Below, piece by piece: positions 1 through 12,400 of a stretch of DNA of 64,000 nucleotides. Positions within the stretch are counted from its first letter, which is position 1. Every line of letters begins with the position of its first letter. A program made the position numbers and the translations under genes. The notes beneath the pieces are model-generated. The model saw only the letters and a list, made by a program, of their open reading frames with translations. It had not been told where the DNA came from and made no database searches. The DNA lies in contig VZRG01000349.1 of the NCBI GenBank assembly GCA_013397435.1, forward strand, positions 521,140 through 585,139, read 5' to 3'. This DNA comes from Erythrocercus mccallii. Lineage: Eukaryota > Chordata > Aves > Passeriformes > Dicruridae.

Positions 1-3000
1 GTTCTGAGGGTAAATGGAAACAAAGTTAAACAGCATTATGAAATGAAAAGGCATGAAACAACTCCGGTGGCTGTCAGTAAGGGAGAGAACAGGGCAAAAC
101 AAGATGAAAACATTGTCCTAAGAAAACATACCAGTTTTGTTACTGATAGACAGTCAGAGAATTTTAACTCTGATATACTACAGCTCACTCAAAAGGTGAA
201 ATTCTTCTACCAAGAACATATTTAAGTAAAGGCATCAGTCTTGAGGGAAGGAAGAGCATTCCCAAGTATAATGGCACCTGTGTGTGCTGACCAGCTGCAT
301 TGCCCAAGCAACAGACAGCCTATCTGCTGAGATTCTGCAGAAATCTCTACCCTTGAAAGCACCAAGCACAGGAGAAACTCTTGCAAATAGATGTTTAAAA
401 ACAATAACAAAAAAAATTCCCACCTATTTGGCTGAAAGATGGAAAATACATGGAACATAGCCATTTTGGAGAGAATTTAAATAATACATAAGGGACCTGT
501 TAGCATTTGTAGGCAAAAAGAAGGAATCAGAACAGTTATAGACTGAGACTGACTGGATCTTAAAACACATGTGGCAAACAGCAGTTTCATTGTGGGCCCC
601 TTCTAAATCAGCCAGAGACCTGCAATTGCAGTGTGATACCTGCACAGGCGGAACAAAGGGTTTAAGCAGAAAACACAGCTCCCACTGCTGGCCTGTCTTT
701 AGTGTGGGAAACAGCCCCAAACTGCTAATAGTTGTTATTCCTAGAGCAAAGCCTGTAGAAATGTCAGGAAACCGAAGTTACAGACACCTACAGGCAACTG
801 TTCAACACTACTTTATGATGGCAACAAAATGGACTTTCTGACTCTCCAGATGAGTATTTGCAGGTTAATAGTACAGAATCTCTAAACCCTTTAATTTGGA
901 GGAAATAAGTGAAGTATTATAAGTGGAAGAAGTAGGACTGAAAATGGAGTTACAGACAGGAACATTTTGCAATAGGATTATCACAGACTACTTAAAAAGG
1001 TGAATTTGAGGAAAACCTCAAGGCTTTTAAAGACGCTTACTGTAGAACTGCTGATTTCCCCGAGTGGCAATAGTGACAAAATAGCTTAAATGACAAGTAA
1101 TACACACTACTCCTCTCAGCCATGTGGTCACAACGTCATGCTGCACTCAGTGAAATATGGCTGGGACACATTTGGCAGCATCAACAAAGCATGAAGTGTC
1201 TCCAAGCTACACCATATTACAACTTCAACCCAAACCAGAAATAAACTAAGCTCCTGTATGAGGCAGTGGAGGGATTTCAGGATGGCAGTAAAAGGCAGGA
1301 AAACAGAAATTTGCTTCAGAAGAGAGCAATCCCTATATTTTGCAAAAGCACAAAATGTGCCTGTGAAGACCATGGTTAGGAAACTGTTTCAGCTGCTGCT
1401 GATATCAAGAGATTATACACCCCAGCTGCTTATAACTCTTCTTTATCTCTCTCATCCCCCCTCTTCCCTCTCTGTTCTGCCTCTTTCACAGCTCTCTGTA
1501 TAATATGGTTCTGTAAAAAGACGCTATTAGGAAAAAATTAAAAACCAGTACTATATTAAGCAAAGAGCAGCACCTCTGTAGAGAAGAAAGGATGGAAAGG
1601 CACGTGAGCAGTATGTCAATACTATTCACTGCCTTATCCAGTTGTACCCACGGCCACCTACTGCACCACCTACTAGTAATTCTTTCTTAAGTTATGGTGG
1701 GATTATTTTGCAGAACCAGGCTGGGGACAAACAAACATTTTGCAGCTATTAGAACCAAGAGATGTCATTTACTCATAGCTGCAGCAGAGTGGATGACAAA
1801 CGGGAACATCATCCAAAACATCTGATCGTGTCCAGTAGTGCACAGAAGTGGGCACTGTCCTTCAGAACTAACTGCAGTGAATGGATTGCCTTGTTTGTGG
1901 CCGTACAGAAAGAGAACAGGACTGTGCATGTCTAACAGGACTGAAGGGTTGCTCAGTGCTGCCACAAGAAGTCCACCTATGATAAAAGATGTTGCTCTTG
2001 CTGTCTGGCAGCTTGCACTTCAACGGTCATCATGTGGGACTAGAGATGGGAACGAGGATCCTGTTAAGAAAAGCAAGGATTGGTATCTGCACATTTGGGT
2101 AAATTTGTTCATTGCTATGTCACCAGATATTAGTGGTGCATTTCAGGTGTGAAACTGACAAGGGTGAAATCCCCTATTTTTCTATTCCTTTGCTTTTCTT
2201 TTAACTTTCATCACAACTATATAAAACATATAGAAAAATATGTAGATCTAATTCAAATATGGAGGCAAGAGCAACCACCTTTGCAGTGTCTCATGGACCG
2301 GTAGTTTGACTAACTTGCTTGGAGATCTTGTTTTTTCCCTTTCACCCAGAGGAGAGTCTGTTTGCTCTAAATGCTGGTACACACTGTCTCCTGCTAAGCT
2401 GACAGCCAAGCCCAGAAGTCTCTACTGAAGGATATCATTCCATGTTCTGTTACTCCTTATGCAGGGTTGACTTCAAGTCTGTTTTTACTTAAACCTAAGA
2501 TGACTGCTTCCCAAAGCCAGCTGCTGTTCACAGGATAGCTTGGTAATTTTATGATGGCCCTTTTCTAATAAATCAAACACACAGAGAGGAGGTAACGACA
2601 AGCTAACATATGTATGCTATCTCATAAAACAAACAAAATATAAACAACATAATAATATCATCAACATGATTCCAGACATGCTCATGCTGCCTTTCTTAAG
2701 CCCACATGCTAGACAAGTTCCTACCAAGTCCATTCAACATCGCCAAGAGTCTGCCTAAACAAGAATGAATCAGTGAGGGAATTACAAATGTAGCTGTTGC
2801 TGGAAAAAAAACAGAGACTCCATTTGCTCCTCTCTTTATTGAGTCCTTGTCAGTAGGCTACCTCTTTTTCCATCATGTTCAAGGCCCCTTGCCTCTACTT
2901 CCAGGTATTTTATAGCCCCGAACTCTCCATGGGGGGCACTTGCATCTCTGCCATCCTGGCTATCCTCTGACCTGTCAGGAGCACAAGCTCCTCTTGTTCT

Positions 3001-4699
3001 GCTACACCTGTTGGTTCCCACAAATCCACTATCAAAGCCTACAAAGTCCTCTCTTTCTCCCAGCCCTGTGTTTCTATTGCAGAGAGCCTTGCACCTACTC
3101 TGGTCTCCAGGAGATGCCAGTTCATTAACATGCCAGGTCTGGTTCAGTTTTCATTTATAAATAGTTTAGATGAATATGTACTTTCACCAAGATAAGAAGG
3201 TCTCTACCACAACCTGCAGCAATGGCAGCATTACAGAGATGACCTGTGTGTGTCTCACTCCAATGGGGCTTTTACAATAGATGTTTTCATTGATGCTTTG
3301 AAAAGTAAAAGAAGCCTTAAACTCAGATGCTCAAAATAAATAATCTTTTTCTTATCAAAGTAATTGTATAAACCAAGAAAACTTCTCTCCTGTTGAAACT
3401 CTTTTTTTAAACCAGTCCAGCCTGATGTTCAAGAATGGTCTGTAATGAGGATTTTTGCTGTTAGTCTTCTTTGGCAAGAAAGCTATTTTTCTCTTCAGTT
3501 AATGATGCTTTGGAAACAAGGTTGCACAATTTATATCCTTACAAAGTGACAGATTGGTCAGTTCAGCTGACAGAGCTTTACAAGATGCTTCTCTGCTGCT
3601 ATTCAGCACTGACTGATATTTTTATAATTTCCTTTGAAGGCTCAAATGCTTCTTGTCTCTCTAAGAAGCAGGGTTGCCTTAGGGTAACCAAGCTGAAAAA
3701 CATACGGTTTGCTGACCAGGCCATTCTGAGTAATATTGGGTGCAGTGCTTTTTTTCTCCAAGGAATGCAGTTTCCAGTAATACCTTCACATGATGTTTTT
3801 CCTGCTCAAAAACTTTAGAAAAACAAACCCAACAACTATTCTTTAAATGAATAAAAGAGTAAAGCCTGCGTGTGACTTTTTGGGAGAAAAAAAATTAAGA
3901 AAAATGGAACAAAATATGAAAAACAACCTTTTTGGTTCACTGTGGGTTCCTTAAATACCAACATACTTTGTCAGAAGAAATTGCTAAGTTCTTTACCAAA
4001 AAAGAATACTCAAACTACCTTACACAAACTTATTAGAGTCAAGAGAGTCTTTCAAGAGATTTTTGATGTGTTTTAATCTGAACTTTAAAGAACATGATGA
4101 AACTCTCATTATGGTAATAGAGGCATTTTTTACCCAGGGAAGTTTACACAAGCCACAGATCCAGTTACGGTAACTCTACCTCAGATCCCAGTTTAGAAGT
4201 CCCCTAGTCCTCACCAATGGAGAGAAATACCAGATCGGAACAGCACACTTAAGATGTTCTTTGAAATAAAGGACAAACATATGTACATGACCCAAGGAGG
4301 CTTTTTACCAATTCGACTAATCTCTAGACTCTGGTGCTCATAACACAACTGCTGCAACTTGATTCCCCCAGGTAATTATAAATCCAGAAAGAATCACTGT
4401 AAAATTTATGGCCAGAACCCAAGACTACTGAAGTCTGTCACTCTTTTTAATGTTCTCTATTGTTATGTTTTACAGCTGCAAAGGAATAATTAGGAAAAAA
4501 ATGCAGGCCTGTGTAACAGGTAGATTTTTCTATATTTTTCCACTGAAACTTGCTCAGCTTGTTCTTATACTTTTCCCATTTAGAGCACATTGGTTGTTCT
4601 TTCTTAAATGTCAACAAAACAAAAAAGCTGAGCATGTAGCAGAACATATCCGTAGCTTGCAATGATTCCTGCCAAGATGAAACACAAACCTGGGCTCAC
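1..4699 (-). other. MYLK4: MYLK4 intron downstream of exon B (partial)
   Basis: Non-coding sequence following the exon B donor in gene orientation. I looked on the minus strand for the exon that should follow, which in mammals encodes the linker with an APPAPF-like motif before the kinase domain, and for kinase motifs, and found none. The next exon is therefore inferred to lie to the left of the window. Short open frames here (for example 424-720 minus, 1838-2152 plus, 2836-3021 minus, 3471-3818 plus) show no recognisable protein similarity and are treated as chance. Confidence 0.6.
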
Positions 4700-5348
4700 C
4701 TTTTCATTTTTCTTCTTGAGCAGATCACCAGCTGTTGTCTCCGAGAAAACATGCATCCTAAAGGGATGTCCAGCTCCTGCCTTGCAAACTTTACGTTTTT
4801 TAACATGATGTTTTACACTTGAATTATGAATTATTAATGTTTTCACCTTCTCTACCAGAGGTCCTACAAGTTTCTGTAGTCCAGAAACACTTTGTTCAAG
4901 TCCATCTAGCCTTTTAACCTGCTGCTCTGCTTTCCTGTTTATATCAGAAAGAGATTTTTTCATTTTAAGGCAAAGTCTCTTCATTTCATTATTTCTCATT
5001 TTTTTGTTTCTTTCCATCCTTGATGCAGGTTCAGATGTTTCCGCCTTTACCATCTCCATGTCTTTTTCAATGCAACAGATTTCTTGGGAAACACTGTTAA
5101 GCTTCTTAAGGACATTGTCTTGGAGAGTCAACAGTTTATCAATTTTCTCTTCAAGGGAGGAAAACTTCACATCCATGATGTTGAAACTTTCAGATGTGCT
5201 GACATCACTTCTCTCAACATGAAGAATTTGAGGAGGTTCCATTCCATTATCTGGCCCTTGGTTTTGCAAAGTGTTTGGATCAAATATTTTGGCCAAGTTG
5301 TTGACCATAGACGTAGAAGAGCTCTGCCTGCTGGATGTGGTCATTTTG
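4700..5348 (-). CDS. MYLK4: MYLK4 exon B, MYLK3-like N-terminal coiled-coil segment
   Basis: Coding exon of a calcium/calmodulin-type myosin light chain kinase. Read on the minus strand it follows the acceptor cccatacccaaaccag and ends in AAAAG before the donor GTGAGC. From the ATG at 5344 the frame runs 215 codons to the donor, ending in phase 0. Residues about 57-100 (MDVKFSSLEEKIDKLL onward) resemble MYLK3 near its N-terminus (MDTKLNMLNEKVDQLL), including the following heptad-like stretch. Residues about 147-185 also resemble the next MYLK3 block. The segment is rich in K, E and L and looks like a coiled coil; no kinase motif is present, as expected for an N-terminal exon. It is assigned to MYLK4 rather than MYLK3 because exon A on the same strand matches MYLK4 and WRNIP1 is the neighbour. 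The acceptor leaves one base before AAA ATG, so the exon either continues a codon from upstream or starts translation at 5344, which has A at -3. Confidence 0.8.
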
Positions 5349-5564
5349 CTGGTTTGGGTATGGGAAGGAAATGCTCTGATGATCAGCTGCTTGAGGACAA
5401 TATCAGTTGCAAAAGCTTTCCATCCAGGCTGCTCAGATATACAGCCAAGTTTGGCAACTCCAGTTCAACTAATTTATAAACTACTCTCATGTATTTGACT
5501 AAAACAGAGAAAAGAGACACCCAAATTATTTAGCAGAAAAATGCCTTCCATCCATTCTTTTCTT

Positions 5565-5592
5565 TACATATATATATATATCTATATCTATT
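5565..5592. repeat. TA/TATC simple repeat
   Basis: An alternating (TA)n run is followed by TCTATATCTAT, giving a short AT-rich microsatellite just upstream of MYLK4 exon B in gene orientation. Confidence 0.85.
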
Positions 5593-6410
5593 TCCAAATG
5601 AAGTGAATATAGAGATGCGTATCCTAAATGCACTCAGTTCAGTGACATCAGCCCTAGCAAGGACCAAACTATTTGCACTCCAATGGCATTTGACAGCAAA
5701 AAGGCTATGTGATACATGAGAAGTCATTAGGGGTAGAGAGACTTTGGCAGTGGTGTTGTTGCTTTTCACAAGTCTAGTACGTAATGTGATCCCTGCTCTC
5801 AAGAGAATAAGGGTCCTTACAGGGAACTTAAATGTGGCTGCTTGAAATTGCAATGTTTTAAAGTAAACCTTTCAGATGAAAACTTCTATTCCTTGAAAAA
5901 CCTGTTATGCCAGGCAGGAAGTCAATAGAATGGTTTAAAAATACATTAAAGAAAATAGAACAAGAAGGAGACACTGGCACACATATATTTTGAAAAAAAA
6001 GAATCAGAGCCTTTTTATCTATCTTATGTCTCAGCTACCACATAACCAACTCTATATGCACAAGTAATTAGCTCCATAGCTAATATCTTCATTCATTTCT
6101 GTATTTATCAAGGCTGTTTTTGCCTAATTTGCCACAAATTAAGAGGCTTATGTTTTACTATGATCTGGTCATCTGAATACCAAAATAGAACATTTGATAG
6201 AGACTCCACTCTTTTCTTTGTCTGCTTGACAGTAAATGTCTCCATGATCAGTGATTAATATTCCTAACTCATACAGTATATTTAAGTTTTGCTTTTGCAA
6301 AAGAACTTTGTGTCTTTCAGAAAGACAACATTGGACAAAACAGAAATTTCATTACTGGGAAGAGGTTTGCTCTACGGGTAGCTCTGAATTGTTGAACATG
6401 TTTTATACTT

Positions 6411-6460
6411 AAAAAAAAAAAAAAAAAAACAAACAAAAAACCAAAACAAAACAAAAAAAA
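6411..6460. repeat. A-rich simple repeat
   Basis: Nineteen A residues run into C-interrupted A blocks (ACAAAC, CCAAAAC and the like). It may be the tail of an old retrotransposon on the plus strand, but no recognisable element body precedes it. Confidence 0.8.
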
Positions 6461-9400
6461 CCCCACCAGAATTTAAAAGAAAGAATAAAAGTAGAACTTC
6501 AATCTCAAGTCAGATATACTCCAAAGGAGCAAGAAGTAAATCAGTATGGATCAGCTTGATGGAGACAGACTGCCTCTGAAACACAAATAACTATGGCATA
6601 GATTGACCATACATAGGTCAGTCTGCACTGTTGCCACAACTTTTACAGAAATAAAAACATAAAGTTGACCAGCTGGTTGAAAAACAGCCAGACTGTTACT
6701 CTGCTCAAAGGATCAAGACCTTCTTTTGTGATCCCTGTGAACTATTTCTTTTGCCAACCTCAGTTTCTCCATCCTTTAAGCAGGGATCATGAGAGATAAT
6801 TAGGTAAGGGACATAGTGAGTTCTGAATGCCTAACACACTAAGTAGTCTTTCAAAATTGCATGGTCTTCTCTTTAATTTTAGGTCCCAAACATGTCTTTT
6901 ACAGTCATTCACAGCTGAAGCTTCCAAAAGCTTCCAAAGGCATTCTCCCACAATCATTTGTGACTCAACATGTAGTCAGTGTTGATAAAGATAAGCTAAT
7001 TCAGGAGCTTGTTCTCCGGTTACTGCAGGTTCATAAGTACATTTGTCACCTTCTGGGATCAGCATGTTACAGCAAGTGAGAGTAAACTGTGTTCATGCAT
7101 GACCCTAAAATATGTATTGAAATCTGTTCCTGAAATAACAGACATTACCAAGAGCTGGCCATCATGTGTTACTGTGCACAGCATATTCACTGAGAAGGTT
7201 GAGTATTTTTAAAATAGGAAAGAGGATTAAAAAAAAAAAAAGTTTAAAGGTGTCTATTTCATGAAAATAGCAATATACACAACAACAGTTAAAAAAGAGG
7301 AAGTAATAACAAAGCAAAGAACATCACATCAGTTCCAGCAAAGTAGTTTGGTTTCAAGCCCTTATTCTATTCACCTCTGCTAGAGACATGAACTAAACTC
7401 TCTTGACAGTTTCATATCTGCAGAAGCCCCTGGTGGACAAAAAATTCCAGAAGAGGCATTTGCATGTCAGTTAACTGGTCAGGTTTGAAAAGCCATTTAT
7501 CTTTGATGAAACATCCCTGCAGGAGTTCACGGTCAGCAACCCCCTGTCCTCTGCCCTCCCTGCACACAAAAAATAATAATAATAAAAAAGATTAAAAGTT
7601 TATTATACCTTACTACCCATTCAGCTAGTCTTCTGGTCTGGAGAATTTCATAGGCAAAGACTGCTAGGTACAAGGATCCTATTCAAAAGGAGCACTTTGT
7701 TAAAGCAAGAAATTATTAAAAGAAAAAAGGACATACAGATAGCTATGGTAAAACCATGTGCTATATTACTGTGCATAGCCACATATGTTAAACATTTGAA
7801 TCTCTCCTAACAGTTGCCCAGGGAAATACTATGTGAAATACCTCAAACCAGTACTATAAACACTAATAAAATATTTAAGCTCTGTGAGGTAAGATCCTAT
7901 TATCAAGTATCATCTGTAAAGTCCTGCTGATTTAATATTTTACCATGACATAGACTGAAAGGGTAGAAAGCAAACTATAAAAATGCTTCATTAAAAGCTC
8001 ATCAGTATGTTAGCAGCTCTGTCTGGAGCTGAAGTGAATTGGAAGAGAGAACTGCTGTGTAGGGGCTTGAAAATAGGAATAAATGAAAGAAAACTAACAT
8101 GAGCTTGCTTTCTAGGCTCAGAAAGCTCTTGCCAGTAACTTCTTCACAGCTGGCAGTCTGTGATCCCTGCATCTTGGTCTGTAAACTGGAAATAACCTTA
8201 CATATCCAGATGCTTTTCAGGAGTTCAGTGAAAATTAATTACTTAAGGGAAATTGTTCTGTAAAAAATAGTGTGATTTAAAGTATTTGAATATTTCCTTC
8301 TTAGTACCGTGAATTATTACTGCTACATTATGAAATTCAATAATACTATATGTAAATAGTTTGAGCCATTTATAATAAACTAACTGAATGCAGTTTTCCT
8401 AGTAACTAAGATAATCTCTTAGCACCTGTACCTATCATTAATGTACAAAATAAGCCCATATAACAGCATTCTTATTTTCATCTCACAAATTTTAGTGGTG
8501 ACTAATTGCTGGATTTGCACAGCACCAAAGATCCTTAAAAGTCTGTTGGAAATAAAAGGTATAAGCTGCAGGAATGGTTAGTTTTCATGAACTGAAAACA
8601 AAGACACACTACTGATTGAAATAAATTAGAAAGAAAGCAATTCTACTAGTTTTAAAGATGACATGATTCCCCATGTTCCAAATATTGCATAATACTACAA
8701 TTCAGAATATTAACACTAGGCCACTGCACCATGACAGTGACAATGTCAGCTCAAAAGCTGACATTGAACCCTGGGAATTTTTGCACACAGGTGTAAAAAA
8801 CACATGCTAATCAACTGAGAAAATGTATGGTACTTGCTAATCTGTCATGCAGCTTAATTTCTTTTGTACAATTGCTGCCCTGTTGATGATGAATTCTTTT
8901 GAGTGGTGTTTACATAAAAGAAAATTAACCTGTAGCTCTCTTTAACCTCAAGGTAAGTTGCAAAAGCCTTAAAGCAGCATATACAACTTTCCAAGTGTCA
9001 TGGCACTGAAAATTTGGAAGAAATAGCAATGAAGTACCAATGGATACATTGCTCCTACTGTGATTTTCACATTTTTAACGTTTGCAGACATGATACAGTC
9101 AGCCTGTAAGAGATGGCATAAAACTGTATCTTGTATAGACATAGTGAAATGGGCTATAGGTGGAGATTGGACAGACTGGAGAAGTAAATTTTTCCTTCTG
9201 ATTTCTCTCTTGAACTCAAATTTCAGCCAGTGTTTTTTCTCCGCACACACAAATATGGAAGGCTGGCTAGCATTAGAAAATTATCCCAGCATAGCCATTT
9301 GCTCCCTAGCTCCATTACTGTCTGCTTCTGAACAGTGATCCTCCAGTTCAGAGATGCCCAGACAAAGCTTTTAGCACATTCTGCCCCAAAGTCTGTAAAA

Positions 9401-12400
9401 GGCAGAAGGACCTCAGCTCCACAGTGTTTGGAACTCATTTTCATAGGCATTAGAGAAAAAAAAAAAAATTGAAAAAAAAATCATAGCCCAAAACATCCAA
9501 ACAGTTTCTAATCAGTAAAAATATGTTAAAATATGTAATATTTGCAGTTCTTTTAATTTTATACGACAGCTTATCAGTCCAAAGAAAGCCTGCTTTCTGC
9601 TTAAAAAAGTTGTTCACTAAGTTTTTATCAATTCTTGGTCCTCTGATCATACAGCTGAGCTGTTAACTACCCTGTCTTATCTTGTTCTACTGGACTCATG
9701 TTACCAGGAGTTACCCTTTCTCTCCATGTTTTTTTAGACTGAGTCTTCTAAATTTAGTTCAGTTCAGTTCTTCATTTTTCCTAACAATTACAGGTCCAGA
9801 CAGTACACCTCATAAATTTATGTCTGCTGGCATCAAACACTATAAAGAAGAACACAAGTGGAAACACTTTTATTTGTAGAGTCTTATTGCAACTTTTTCA
9901 GGCTGTAAGCCATGTATCAGGATATGCCCTATTTTGTGAAAGCCTGTTATGACTGAACTTTTTCTGGAGAACATGGTACACATTCATCAATTTTGAGTTG
10001 TTCTAAACAAGGTTTCTCCTAAACTCCCATGTCCAGTTTAATACTTTACTGCAAGGGAGGGCTGGGGTGTTCTTCCCTCAGAAATAACATGGGGCCATCT
10101 GCCATACATGAGTTTGCAGCATGTGTGTGATGCACGCTCCACGTTCCAGTCATTCCTCATTCATGTTCCCCTGACATTTCTGCACCTCTGTCCTGGTAAG
10201 GATTGGGTTTACATAGGGAATATATTAAGGGCAGTGGGCTGCAGCTATGTGAACAATTAGCTCTGACTTACTTTCTGAGTTTTCCAAAAATACTATCTAA
10301 ATTTCACTTGGTGCAATTGAAGTTGATTTCTTCCTGTGTTATCCATGGATGACTAGAATAATCTGCTCTCTCCTTTTTTACAAATACTTCTAACGTATTT
10401 GAAGTTTATTATTGCATCCCCCCCTCTCAGTGTTCCCTCAAATACATAGTTACATTGCACACAAAAACATATTACCATTTCCTAGAAGTAATCAGTATTG
10501 AGAAAAATGGGGGGCATTTTTCTTGAGTATTTTTCTGGAGAAGCTGTCTTCCTAGACGAAAAGAATTCTAAGATATTCTTTGTTTGTGGATTTTTAATAA
10601 ATCCATTTGTGAAAACAGTACAAGGTAACGTTATGCTGTATCTCCCAGAAAACAATGCAAGACTTTGATTTCCTTAGAATATATGAATCTTCTTTTCTAT
10701 TAAAAAAAAAATCTGCTTAAATCTTTAAAATAAAACCTCAGGACAGAGAAAAAAAAAACTTCATAAACATACAGCAGGATGCTTTCCAGGAGCCCACATA
10801 ACAAAATTACTATCTATTGTTCTATATTTCAGTGAGTTAAAATTTGTAAGATTACCTACAATTATCTTACTTTTCTGCTGACTTCTCTTTTATTTTTATT
10901 CTTTTAAATGTCTAGATCATGCCTCGTATATCCCTGCCCTACAAATCTGGAACTTCGATATTCTTCTTTCCTTAAAATTAATTATCTCCTGCCATCCTGA
11001 CCACTGTTTTGTCTTCAGCATTTATCCTATGGTTGATCTGAATTCACTTAATGAAAACTCATTCACAAATTAAGAAAGGCCAGGGGATATTTGTTACCCC
11101 ACTTTTATGACGTTCTAGTTCAAATTAACTATTCTAATGATCTATCTTCTACAAATTAAAAAAAAAATACCAAACACAACCAGCAAATCACTCTTTTTTC
11201 TGAAACTCTGATCAAGAGAAATGCAGGCTTTGTTCTCAGATTTTCCCCAGCAATGTGTATTTTGTGGCTGGACGGGCTACAGCATATAGCAGAGGAGTTC
11301 CAATAGTATCTTTTATATCTGAATCACCAATTGTGTTTTAGAGATAAATAATATCTTTGTATTTTTCCCTATTGTGATAGTGGTCATAAACTGTAGACAT
11401 CCCTAACAAAAAAAAGTCTGTCTCCTTTAATCATTTGCAAAGAAGGCGGTTTAAAGAAGACTCTTACATCACACACAGAATATTTGTGTAGAAATGTCAG
11501 TAAGATCAGTATCTCAGTAAGTGTCAAAGAAGGAACAGCTCAAGATTTTGGGGAACAGGAAAGCCACTATTCAGAATACTCAAAGATTTCTATGTGCTAG
11601 TCACACAAAGCTGAGAACTCCTGTATACAATGCACGTGAGAGCTAAAGCACATCTGCTCTTTCTCTAGTGCACAAAAACATCTCCCTGAGAGACAGTATA
11701 AGCTTACAACTGCCCAGCTCTGAAACAGATTAGAAAGCAAGCATGAAAGCTATGAACCAGATTCAGAAAGTCATGCTGTTTACTGAAAGTTCACAGATGT
11801 CCCCAGTGGTAGAACAGAAAAACCATTCTCTTCCCTCTCCCCCATTTCTCCCACCCTTCCCAATCAAAAAAGATCCATTAAGACAGATGAGAAAATTTAT
11901 CCAAAAGGATGTATTTCTACAAGCAGCAGTGATGTTGGACTCCTTCACCATGGGGGCTGAAATAACTGCATGCCTAAGATTAAGTGACATACTGTATCAT
12001 AAGTGATACACCTTCATGGCTCCTCTGGGGTCTGCCCAAAGCACTTGTCTGCAGGTCTGCTTAGGGTCAGAAAAGGAAACAGCTTCATACAGTGCAGGAG
12101 CATACAGCAAGGAAAGTCTGGCACTGAACTTCATGAGGTAGGACTAGGGAATTTACTGCTCCACAGGGCTCTCTACACACAACTACTCTACGACCTGTTA
12201 ATTAATTATGAATTCTGACTTCCTTTACTGTAATTACTCTGGTAACCAAGTACTCTGGAATATTCTAGGGATAAATGATCAGAGCAAGCCCCTGAAACAA
12301 ACTACAGAGAGATCTCAGCACAGTTCAGTGATCAATCTGCAGATATCTGGTACTGGTCTTTCAGATATACTGTCACCTTCAATTTTGAGCCTCTCTATAA

